From NCBI GenBank assembly GCA_018402085.1, contig JAGYJM010000002.1:2046001-2110000 (forward strand): 64,000 nucleotides of DNA, given 5' to 3'. The position numbers and the translations under genes were made by a program. The notes beneath the pieces were generated by a model. The model worked only from the letters and a program-made list of their open reading frames with translations, was not told the DNA's origin and did not search any database. The first letter of the stretch is position 1. Each line of letters starts with the position of its first letter. This DNA comes from Flavobacteriales bacterium. GTDB taxonomy: Bacteria > Bacteroidota > Bacteroidia > Flavobacteriales_D > Sanyastnellaceae. This document shows positions 57,271 through 64,000 of the stretch, in pieces.

Positions 57271-57901
57271 CCCCCGGGAGACGCCTTCGGGTTAGGTGTT
57301 AGGCTTTAGGTGGGCAGCGCATCCTTGCGCTGCTTTATCGTCTCTCAGTAGATATGAAAAGACGGCCTATAGCCGTCTGAGAATTGTCGTTCAACGTAAC
57401 GGATGCGCGTGGCGCATCCCTCTCTATACGGCCTTGGTTCTCGTGTGGTGGCGGCTATTGCCGCCGGTCTGGCGAAGCATAGCGCATCATCACTAGTGAG
57501 CCGTTATTGCCGCCGGACTGTTGAAGCGTAGCGCATCAGAATTGGGAAGCTGCCACCAGCAGCCGCTTACCGCACTACAGACTCCTTTGCGACGCGTAAA
57601 TATTCTAAAGCTCCCCAAATGTAGGGGAGCTCCGAAGCTCATGCTTCGCATGAAGATTCGGTGAGGGGTCTTCGGGTTTGGTGTCAGGTCTTAGGCGTTA
57701 GGTGAGCAGCGCATCCTTGCGCTGTCTGAATCATAAGCAGTGCGCACATGGAGGCTCCTACGAGCAGCCGTTAGTTGAAGTTCGAGAAGCTTTCAGAATC
57801 CCTTCGGGACGCCGAACAAACTAAAGGAGCTCCCTCGATCCCGCACATGCGAGATTGTAGGGTGAGGGGTTTAAGACCGTTGACTGCAGAGGGCAGACAG
57901 T
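57271..57901. repeat. Intergenic mosaic of palindromes
   Basis: About 630 bp without a credible gene. Contains GCAGCGCATCC/TTGCGCTGC (57313-57332 and 57706-57724), AGACGGCCTATAGCCGTCT (57360-57379), GGATGCGCGTGGCGCATCC (57401-57420), GTGGCGGCTATTGCCGCC (57449-57466), a GGGGAGC inverted repeat with GAAGATTCGGTGAGGGGT (57605-57668), and ACATGCGAGA/GGTGAGGGG (57844-57868). Same families as in the 2.5, 7.2, 20 and 26 kb regions. Confidence 0.75.
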
Positions 57902-58906
57902 CTAGAAAATAATTTTCTTCGAGCGACGGCGTCTTGGCTTGTGGTAACGACGCTTTTTCGGAGAGAATTTCCGATTGTACTGATCTTGTAGGAGAATATG
58001 CGTTTTGATCCAGACAAACATATAGCCGTCGTCATCTGTAGGGTCTCCTCTCTGCATTCCGGGTGCGGTGACCCTGGATGGGAGCCCTCCCTGGGCAGGT
58101 CCCAGTGCTGGGTTCGATAAATAAGAAGCCACATCCCCTTGAGGTCCACCAACATAGAGTGAAATGTCGCTCGGGTTATAGTACTCCGTACTTACATCGT
58201 CGATGTAATCAGTGAAAGTGAATCGGTAACTGGCTTCAATACCGATACTCATCTGGTGGGAAATACGCCGGGAAATAGCGAGTCCCATAGGAATCACAAG
58301 GCTTACCCTTCGGTACTCATCAGGGCCACCTGGCAACCCCTGCCCTTCAGTGCGCAAAGGATGCAACTCGATCCATTGGCCGTCAAGCATTGCTTTAGGA
58401 TTATAGTATACCCCTCCGATACCGCCAAAAAGATAGAAACTGCTTCCCTTGTATTTCCAGCCTTTGGCTCCCTTGATGTCGTAGATATGCCCCTTACGCT
58501 TACTGATAGGCAGCTCAAGTTCGGCCATCAGTGAAAGCTCGAAAAGGTTCGATCGGAAATTCAGGTTGCGATTATTCCTGAATTGCTCCTGGGTGAGGTT
58601 ATCATTGCCTTGCACCTGACCGTAGGTAAATTCTCCACGAAGGTGAATTTTCTTGTAGACGGTGTATTTGTATCCGATGAAAGCTCCAAAACGAGTTTCA
58701 CTTAGTTCTAGATCCTGAAAGTCATCAGTACCTATGCCATCTTTACCTCCGAGGTCGCCGAGGAAGTTGCATGCCCCAAAGCCGAGGGTTAGCTGATGCC
58801 GGTTGTCTTCCCATTTGTCGCGGTTGAAGAACTGCGCGCTTGAAGACAGCACCAACAAGAGTCCGGTGATCAGTGATATGTATTTCTTACAGGTCAAGTC
58901 GCTCAA
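57902..58906 (-). CDS. PorG-like outer-membrane protein (DUF6089 family)
   Basis: 334 residues with signal peptide (SLITGLLLVLSSSAQ). The mature part starts HQLTLGFGACNFLGDLGG, the typical DUF6089 opening (a strand, then NFLGDLGG), then beta-strands with RFGAFIGYKYTVYKKIHLRGEFTYGQVQG, GSSFYLFGGIGGVYYNPKA, VIPMGLAISRRISHQMSIGIEASYRFTFTDYIDDVSTEYY and a very basic tail KKRRYHKPRRRRSKKIIF. Similar to PorG of the type IX secretion system, consistent with the T9SS-exported protease in this window. Assignment to PorG itself is not certain. Confidence 0.75.
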   Translation of the reverse strand: MSDLTCKKYISLITGLLLVLSSSAQFFNRDKWEDNRHQLTLGFGACNFLGDLGGKDGIGTDDFQDLELSETRFGAFIGYKYTVYKKIHLRGEFTYGQVQGNDNLTQEQFRNNRNLNFRSNLFELSLMAELELPISKRKGHIYDIKGAKGWKYKGSSFYLFGGIGGVYYNPKAMLDGQWIELHPLRTEGQGLPGGPDEYRRVSLVIPMGLAISRRISHQMSIGIEASYRFTFTDYIDDVSTEYYNPSDISLYVGGPQGDVASYLSNPALGPAQGGLPSRVTAPGMQRGDPTDDDGYMFVWIKTHILLQDQYNRKFSPKKRRYHKPRRRRSKKIIF

Positions 58907-58932
58907 AAATAATCAATTCGATCAGTTCAGCA

Positions 58933-59484
58933 TCATTCTATTCGATAAAGCCCACAAGATCTCATATATTCCCAACATATCATGGCACAACAAGTGCTCA
59001 CATTGAACGAGTGTTTTGTGCCAAATTGCGGTACTTCGAGGCAGATATCTGCCAGTTGCAATAATTCTTCGCTCACACCTTTTACCTCGTTACCGAGCAC
59101 AGCCACCCAGCGTTGTTCAGCTAATGGCTGCCAATGCTGTAAAGGTAATGAAGCAGCGGTTTGCTCCACAATTGCGATCTGAAAACCTTTTTCTTTGAGT
59201 GAGCGAAGCCCAGCAAGACTGTCTTCGAAGTAGGTGTATGCCACTGTCTGCTCTGCCCCTATGGCTGATTTGAGTACTTCTCTATGAGGAGGTTGCACCG
59301 TGATACCGCTCAAATATACCCGCTCGAGTCTGAAACCGTCAGCTGTTCTGAAAACCGAACCGACATTCAGTCCGCTCCGCACATTATCCAGAAAAACAGA
59401 GAGCCCGACCTTGGGCGCTGCCTCGAAAGCGGCAGCATCCATGCGGTCGAGCTCTGATGCTTTCAGTTTTTTATTCTGCTTCAT
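58933..59484 (-). CDS. TrmH/SpoU-family RNA 2'-O-methyltransferase
   Basis: 183 residues. SPOUT knot motifs: NVRSGLNVGSVFRTADGF (motif 1), VLGNEVKGVSEELLQLADICLEVPQ (motif 2) and HSFNVSTCCAMICWEYMR (motif 3, N-V-S). Short, without an N-terminal substrate-binding domain, which is the tRNA-type (TrmH/TrmL) architecture. Target nucleotide unknown. Lies 3 bp after sppA, so co-transcribed with it. Confidence 0.9.
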   Translation of the reverse strand: MKQNKKLKASELDRMDAAAFEAAPKVGLSVFLDNVRSGLNVGSVFRTADGFRLERVYLSGITVQPPHREVLKSAIGAEQTVAYTYFEDSLAGLRSLKEKGFQIAIVEQTAASLPLQHWQPLAEQRWVAVLGNEVKGVSEELLQLADICLEVPQFGTKHSFNVSTCCAMICWEYMRSCGLYRIE

Positions 59485-59487
59485 GAA

Positions 59488-61416
59488 CTACTGCACTACA
59501 ATACTGTAAGGCAGCCGTGCCTGCACTACTTCTCTGCTCTCCAGCATCGCATGCAGCTGCAACAGGTATGCTGCATGGCGGTGATCGAGGCCTGCTTCGG
59601 TAATGTAGTTCTCAACTGTTGCCTGGGCTCCGAACTCCTTCATCAGTTCTTCGAGTGGATCAAGCATCTTCGGAAGCTCTTTGATTTCGTAGTTTTCGAT
59701 TTCAGCCATTGCCGCAGCCGCTTCAATGGCATCCTGAAGGTCGCCAAATTCGTCAATTAGTCCGATTTCACGTGCATCAGTCCCTGACCATACGCGCCCC
59801 TGGGCGATGCTGTCTACTTCTGCAACCGACATGCCGCGACCTTCTGCCACTCGCTCGAGAAACTCATCATACACTTCCGTGATCATCACATCAAGCCATT
59901 CGCGCTCGGTTTCGTCGAGCGGACGCGTTGCAGAGAGGATTCCCGCGTGATTGTTGGTGCTTACACGGTCAAAGGTGATACCGATATTTTCTTCAAAGAG
60001 CTCCTGCATGTTCGGAATCAAACCGAACACCCCGATTGAGCCGGTGATTGTATTCTCGTTTGCATAAATCTTATCGGCTGCAGCAGAAATGTAATACCCT
60101 CCTGAGGCTGCCACATCTCCGAACGAAACGACGAACGGCTTACCGGCTTCTTTGATCAGTTCGGTTTCTCGCCAGATGACATCACTTGCGAGGGCGCTGC
60201 CTCCCGGTGAATTGACGCGCATGACCACGGCCTTCACGTCGTCATCGAGTCGTGCCTTGCGAAGGGCTTTCACCAGGCGCTCTGAGCCAATCGTTGCGTC
60301 GTCGCCTTTACCAGATTCAATCGCACCTACGGCATAAACCACGGCGACCTGATCCTTATCCCAGGGATCTACATCGTCTTCCTTGTCTTCATCTTTGTCT
60401 TTACCTCTCTTTCCGAGGGTTCGGGCATAGTCACCGAGGCTTACCAGCCGGGGTGATTCATTGTCATCATCGAGAAAATCAAGCGGATCTTCTTCTTCAG
60501 CAGAGTCTTCGGTTTCATCGTCCGTGTTCGCATCCGCCGCTTCTGCGGCGAGACCTGAACGTTCAAGCAACAGATCATTGATTTCATCGCCATACTTCAG
60601 CCCGTCGATCAGTTTCAAATCAACGGCGTTCTGAGCCTTGCGCACCATGAGAGAGTCAGCGATCGTATTCAGCTTGGCCACGTCAACGCTGCGGCTTGCA
60701 GCGATTTCAGCAGTCATCTGACCCCAGATATCGGTAAGGTAAGCACTGATCTGCTCACGGCTTTCATCAGACATCTGCTCACGTGTGAAGCCTTCAACGG
60801 CGCTTTTGTATTTATTATCAGGACCTCGCACCACCTGCACATCAACGCCGATATCATCAAGCATTTTCTTGAAGAACGCCAGCTCAGTGAAGAGACCATA
60901 AAACTGCATATCGCCCTCGGGGTAGAGGTACACCTCATCGGCCACAGATGCCAGGTAGTAAGCATTCTGAGTGTAGCCTTCGGCGTAGGCAATAATCCAT
61001 TTACCTGAACTCCTGAATTCTTCGAGGCTAGCCCGAATGTCTTGCATTGTTGACGGCATAGCCATCACACCGTTCAGATCGAGGAAAACACCTTCGATAT
61101 CTTCGTCATCCGCCGCCTGCTCGATGCTCCCGAGCAGCTCAGTCAGTCCGATGCTGTTCTCAGGCTCAAGTGTGTTGAAGTTGATGTTGAAATCACTGTC
61201 ATTGGTTCGCTCAACAATCGGCTGATCCAGTTGAAGGTGTAAGATTGAATTTGATTCAATCTTGACGGTCTTCTTGCCCCCTTCAAGTCCGCTGACGAAA
61301 CCTCCCACGGCAGCGGCGATCATCGCGCCAACAATAAAAATAAGAAGAAGCCCTACGAGAAGAAAGCTGAGCGCGCTTCCCAGCATGGATGCAAATACTG
61401 TTTTTCCGAAATTCAT
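59488..61416 (-). CDS. sppA: Signal peptide peptidase SppA, long form
   Basis: 642 residues from ATG 61416, which begins a membrane anchor (MLGSALSFLLVGLLLIFIVGAMIAAAVGG). N-terminal ClpP-like domain with the catalytic Lys in RGPDNKYKSAVEGF. C-terminal domain with the catalytic Ser in VASGGYYISAAADKIYANENTITGSIGVFG, after MRVNSPGGSALASD. Cleaves leftover signal peptides at the inner membrane. An acidic insertion of about 60 residues joins the domains (AANTDDETEDSAEEEDPLDFLDDDNESP..KRGKDKDEDKEDDVDPWD), and a hairpin element at 60530-60550 encodes its beginning (AAEAADA). Confidence 0.93.
   Translation of the reverse strand: MNFGKTVFASMLGSALSFLLVGLLLIFIVGAMIAAAVGGFVSGLEGGKKTVKIESNSILHLQLDQPIVERTNDSDFNINFNTLEPENSIGLTELLGSIEQAADDEDIEGVFLDLNGVMAMPSTMQDIRASLEEFRSSGKWIIAYAEGYTQNAYYLASVADEVYLYPEGDMQFYGLFTELAFFKKMLDDIGVDVQVVRGPDNKYKSAVEGFTREQMSDESREQISAYLTDIWGQMTAEIAASRSVDVAKLNTIADSLMVRKAQNAVDLKLIDGLKYGDEINDLLLERSGLAAEAADANTDDETEDSAEEEDPLDFLDDDNESPRLVSLGDYARTLGKRGKDKDEDKEDDVDPWDKDQVAVVYAVGAIESGKGDDATIGSERLVKALRKARLDDDVKAVVMRVNSPGGSALASDVIWRETELIKEAGKPFVVSFGDVAASGGYYISAAADKIYANENTITGSIGVFGLIPNMQELFEENIGITFDRVSTNNHAGILSATRPLDETEREWLDVMITEVYDEFLERVAEGRGMSVAEVDSIAQGRVWSGTDAREIGLIDEFGDLQDAIEAAAAMAEIENYEIKELPKMLDPLEELMKEFGAQATVENYITEAGLDHRHAAYLLQLHAMLESREVVQARLPYSIVVQ
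60530..60550 (+). repeat. Coding-embedded hairpin element, GCCGC type, in sppA
   Basis: GCATCC, GCCGC, TTCT, GCGGC. On the coding (minus) strand it encodes AAEAADA at the start of the acidic inter-domain insertion. Confidence 0.75.
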
Positions 61417-61523
61417 GTGTTCTGGCTTGTTGTGAAGCAAATATAGGTGCCGTTTAGCATCCGTGTTCATCTTATCCATGAGTGGCGCATAACGTCGTTG
61501 AACGGAAGCGCATTTGCGATTGC

Positions 61524-61531
61524 TATATTTG
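61524..61531 (+). promoter_or_regulatory. -7 promoter box of folK
   Basis: TATATTTG matches TAnnTTTG, ending 6 bp before the folK ATG. A TTG at 61498-61500 is 23 bp upstream, slightly farther than usual. Confidence 0.6.
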
Positions 61532-61537
61532 CGCTCC

Positions 61538-62047
61538 ATGACAAGCGTTTACCTCAGCATTGGTAGTAACCTCGGACGGCGTGAGCTGTTTCTGATGCAT
61601 GCGCGTCAATTGCTCGATGCACAGGCAGGACGGCTGCTTCAGGCGAGTTCGATATACGAGACTGCGGCCTGGTCAATGGGCAAGGCGGGGGCATTTCTGA
61701 ACCAGGTCGTCATGCTCCACACAGAACTCTCTCCCGAGGCATTGCTCCATACCTGTTTGGATATTGAGCGGCGTCTGGGGCGTACTCGCGCCGCAAAAGC
61801 GGCGGATGGCTACATGAGCCGTACGTGCGATATTGACATCTTACTTTACGGAGATGCCGTCATCGCCAGCCCTGAGCTTCTGGTGCCCCACCCGGGCATT
61901 GCTGCACGGCGTTTTGTATTGGTTCCTCTGGTTGAAATTGCCGGTACCGGCAGGCACCCGGAATCGGGAGAAACCCTTATTCATCTGCTAGCTACATGCA
62001 AGGATCAAACAGAAGTGCAAAAATGGGGTTCCCCTACAGCTACATAA
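61538..62047 (+). CDS. folK: 2-amino-4-hydroxy-6-hydroxymethyldihydropteridine pyrophosphokinase
   Basis: 169 residues from ATG 61538. Conserved SIGSNLGRRELFL (N-terminal substrate loop), IYETAAWSMGKAGAFLNQVV, CLDIERRLGRTR, and the signature SRTCDIDILLYGD with the metal-binding aspartates. A hairpin element (61790-61808) encodes AAKAAD between LGRTR and GYMSRTCDIDI, where relatives have only a short loop. Transfers pyrophosphate from ATP in folate synthesis. Overlaps the following kinase gene by 25 bp. Confidence 0.93.
   Translation: MTSVYLSIGSNLGRRELFLMHARQLLDAQAGRLLQASSIYETAAWSMGKAGAFLNQVVMLHTELSPEALLHTCLDIERRLGRTRAAKAADGYMSRTCDIDILLYGDAVIASPELLVPHPGIAARRFVLVPLVEIAGTGRHPESGETLIHLLATCKDQTEVQKWGSPTAT
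61790..61808 (-). repeat. Coding-embedded hairpin element, GCCGC type, in folK
   Basis: Minus-strand CATCC, GCCGC, TTTT, GCGGC. Read in sense as Ala-Ala-Lys-Ala-Ala-Asp in FolK. Confidence 0.75.
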
Positions 62048-62661
62048 CCATAGAGGGTAATATCGGAGCAGGTAAAACCTCACTTGCTACACGTCTTGCA
62101 GAGAAGCACAATGCGCGTCTCGTGTTGGAGGAGTTTGCCGAAAATCCTTTTCTGGAGCCTTTTTATAAAAACCCCGAGCGCTACGCTTTCCCCTTAGAGT
62201 TGAGTTTCGTGGCTGAACGCTTCAGTCAGCTCAAACAAGAACTGTCGAACCGGGATCTTTTTCAAAGTCTTGTCATTTCTGATTACTTCATTCAGAAGTC
62301 ATACATCTTCGCAAAGGCCAACCTCAATGCTGACGAGTTTGGGTTGTTTATGCAACTTTTTAAGATCATCGAAACAAACCTTCCGAAGCCTGAACTGCTT
62401 GCCTATCTGTACCTCCCGACGGAGCGCTTACAGGAAAACATTCGCAAGCGCGGACGATCTTACGAGCAGGAAATATCGGATCAATACCTGCAAAGCATCG
62501 AGAAAAGCTACTTCGCTTTTATGCGGCAACATCGCAAGATGCGGGTCGTCATTATTGACACTTCAGATGTAGATTTTGTAGGCAGTGAAACTGACTTTGA
62601 GCGCATGGAAGAACTCTTGTCACAGCCCTACAAGCCGGGTATGCACCGGGTGAAGGCATGA
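62023..62661 (+). CDS. Deoxynucleoside kinase
   Basis: 212 residues from ATG 62023 (an upstream ATG at 61996 is inside folK). P-loop ITIEGNIGAGKTSLATRL. The next conserved region has LEEFAENPFLEPFYKNPERYAFPLELSFVAERF (substrate site), then ISDYFIQKSYIFAKANL in place of the usual DRS motif, and lid region IRKRGRSYEQEIS. Phosphorylates a deoxynucleoside (adenosine or guanosine type is common in this family in Bacteroidota); specificity not deducible. Often next to folK, as here. Confidence 0.9.
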   Translation: MGFPYSYITIEGNIGAGKTSLATRLAEKHNARLVLEEFAENPFLEPFYKNPERYAFPLELSFVAERFSQLKQELSNRDLFQSLVISDYFIQKSYIFAKANLNADEFGLFMQLFKIIETNLPKPELLAYLYLPTERLQENIRKRGRSYEQEISDQYLQSIEKSYFAFMRQHRKMRVVIIDTSDVDFVGSETDFERMEELLSQPYKPGMHRVKA

Positions 62662-62699
62662 TCACTTTTGCTACATTTAGCAACCGATCAGAAACCTCT

Positions 62700-64000
62700 A
62701 TGAACCGTAACGACTTTCTTCGCCTGAGTGCTTCACTCGGCGCCTTTCTTTCACTGCCGTCCGGCACCACCATCGCCACTGAGCAAATCAACGAACAACT
62801 CCTTGCCGTTCAAGGCAATGGCAGCGCACATGCGCTCACCTCCGAAGCCATTAAAACCGTGCGTGTGGCCATCATTGGCGCAGGGAATCGCGGACGTTCA
62901 CTGCTTGACATGTTCGAATATATGATTGGCGAAAAGCAAGCCGAAGTGGTCGTACTATGTGACCTGGATGAAAAAAAAGTAATCGAAGGTGCCAAGGTCA
63001 TTCACAAGTACCAGGGCAACACACCTGATATTGTGAGCGGTGACCCGAAAGGGTGGCGAAAAGTGGTGGCTCGCGATGACATCCATCTTGTGCTTATTTG
63101 CACACCTTGGGAGCTTCATGCCGAAATGGCCATCGAGGCAATGGAGCAAGGCAAACATGTGGCTACTGAGGTTCCGGCGGCCTACAGTCTTGAAAATTGC
63201 TGGAAGATCATCTCTACAGCCGAGCGCACCCGAAGGCACCACATCATGCTCGAAAACTGCTGTTACAACGATGAAGAGTTGTGGTTGCTGAATATGGCCG
63301 AGCAAGGGGTTTTCGGCGATTTGACGCACGCTGAATGTGCCTACATCCATGACCTGCGCATGCTGATGATGGATGATAGCTATTATAAAGACCAGTGGCG
63401 TCTGAATCACCATGTTGACCGCAATGGGAATCTTTATACCACTCACGGACTGGGTCCTGTGAGTTTCTACTTCCACATTGGCCGCGGAGATTATTACCGG
63501 CGGCTCGTATCGATGAGTTCTAAAGAAGCTGCGCTAAGCGCCGCCACCAAGGGTACTGCATTACCGCAGAACTTCGCATGTGGCGATATGAATACCACCT
63601 TGCTGAAGACCTATGGAGGAAAATCGGTGATGCTGCAGTTTGATACGCACACCGGTCGCCCCTATTCGCGGATCAATACACTTTGTGGAACAAAAGCCGT
63701 GCACCAAGGCTACCCTTCACGACTTTACATTGACCATGGTCCGACCTGGGACTGGCACCGCTGGTGTGATGAGGATACGTACGATGAATATCGTGAGAAG
63801 TACCGTCACCCCTTTTGGGAGAAGATGAAAAAAGAAGCCGCGGCCAAAAGTTTCGGCCACGGCGGAATGGATTTCATTATGGTGTGGCGACTGATTCGTT
63901 GCCTGAACGAAGGCATCGCCCTTGACCTCAACGTGTATGACGGTATTCTCTGGAGCGCAGTCACCCCGCTTTCAGAGCTTTCCGTAGCTCAAGACAGCGC
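62700..64000 (+). CDS. Gfo/Idh/MocA-family protein, GH109-like (partial, runs off the window)
   Basis: Open from ATG 62700 to the end of the window (at least 433 residues). N-terminus has a twin-Arg-free leader (MNRNDFLRLSASLGAFLSL). The NAD-binding motif is VRVAIIGAGNRGRSLLDM, then VVLCDLDEKK, ICTPWELHAEMAIEAMEQGKHVATEVPAAYSLENCW. The C-terminal part matches GH109 alpha-N-acetylgalactosaminidase-type enzymes: HHIMLENCCYNDEELWLLNMAEQGVFGDLTHAECAYIHDLR, NGNLYTTHGLGPVS and HGGMDFIMVWRLIRCL. Probably an exported glycosidase using NAD, substrate not certain. Confidence 0.85.
   Translation, partial: MNRNDFLRLSASLGAFLSLPSGTTIATEQINEQLLAVQGNGSAHALTSEAIKTVRVAIIGAGNRGRSLLDMFEYMIGEKQAEVVVLCDLDEKKVIEGAKVIHKYQGNTPDIVSGDPKGWRKVVARDDIHLVLICTPWELHAEMAIEAMEQGKHVATEVPAAYSLENCWKIISTAERTRRHHIMLENCCYNDEELWLLNMAEQGVFGDLTHAECAYIHDLRMLMMDDSYYKDQWRLNHHVDRNGNLYTTHGLGPVSFYFHIGRGDYYRRLVSMSSKEAALSAATKGTALPQNFACGDMNTTLLKTYGGKSVMLQFDTHTGRPYSRINTLCGTKAVHQGYPSRLYIDHGPTWDWHRWCDEDTYDEYREKYRHPFWEKMKKEAAAKSFGHGGMDFIMVWRLIRCLNEGIALDLNVYDGILWSAVTPLSELSVAQDS

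Overview
The window is a chromosomal segment from a member of the Bacteroidota, most likely a Flavobacteriales-type marine or freshwater bacterium. The support is: several TAnnTTTG -7 promoter boxes with upstream TTG; a serine protease with a C-terminal type IX secretion sorting domain and a PorG-like outer-membrane protein; a SusC/RagA-style TonB receptor with a carboxypeptidase-like N-terminal domain; a type II-C CRISPR-Cas locus with the characteristic tracrRNA core; and a GH109-type oxidoreductase. I cannot name the genus. No rRNA or tRNA gene was recognised.

Layout. 1-2480: end of a siderophore/heme/cobalamin-type ABC importer (binding protein, FecCD permease, ATPase). 2954-8268: small exported protein, diacylglycerol/undecaprenol kinase, membrane phosphoesterase, long RluA-type pseudouridine synthase, coiled-coil protein. 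8690-10319: two leftward genes with GKE motifs, one interrupted by an amber codon. 10395-18797: CRISPR-Cas II-C locus made of a leftward tracrRNA, then cas9, cas1 and cas2 rightward, then about 53 repeats of 36 bp. All three cas genes carry frameshifts, and many interior repeats are damaged. 18900-20250: tandem-repeat DNA. 20259-25501: thioredoxin pair, IS256-family element, DUF1684 protein, ABC-F factor EttA. 25810-26330: 100-bp tandem repeats. 26751-31018: four-gene leftward operon (Cys-rich small protein, CDVCGC outer-membrane protein, lipoprotein, TonB receptor), probably for metal uptake. 31067-32832: dnaX with an A10 slip site. 33031-34304: second copy of the same IS. 35054-38986: rpsF-rpsR-rplI, DUF3575-like protein, uvrB. 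39120-44329: lipoprotein, exported protease, glycosyltransferase, sigma factor, rsmG. 44541-45248: OmpR-type response regulator. 45308-53771: menaquinone biosynthesis cluster (MenI-like thioesterase, MenF, MenD, MenB, MenA, MenC, MenE, with an unknown membrane protein and an opposite-strand small gene). 53768-57215: rdgB, accA, TPR lipoprotein. 57902-64000: PorG-like protein, TrmH-type methyltransferase, SppA, folK, deoxynucleoside kinase, GH109-like protein (runs off the end).

Between genes the DNA is unusually rich in repeats: heptamer GATCGGG satellites, GAGGGA/GAATGA satellites, a 16-bp CGACCTAT/CGACTTAT array, REP-like palindromes in 83-bp and 100-bp tandem arrays, and a composite repeat ending in a terminator. 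Both IS copies sit inside such satellites.

The most striking unexplained structure is a small hairpin element: GCATCC followed by a 5-bp stem, a 4-nt loop and the complementary stem. It occurs at least 12 times, mostly inside coding sequences and in several reading frames, with compensatory changes between copies. One copy lies exactly where DnaX should have its zinc-binding cysteines. Others lie in loops of FolK and SppA or encode the end of signal peptides.
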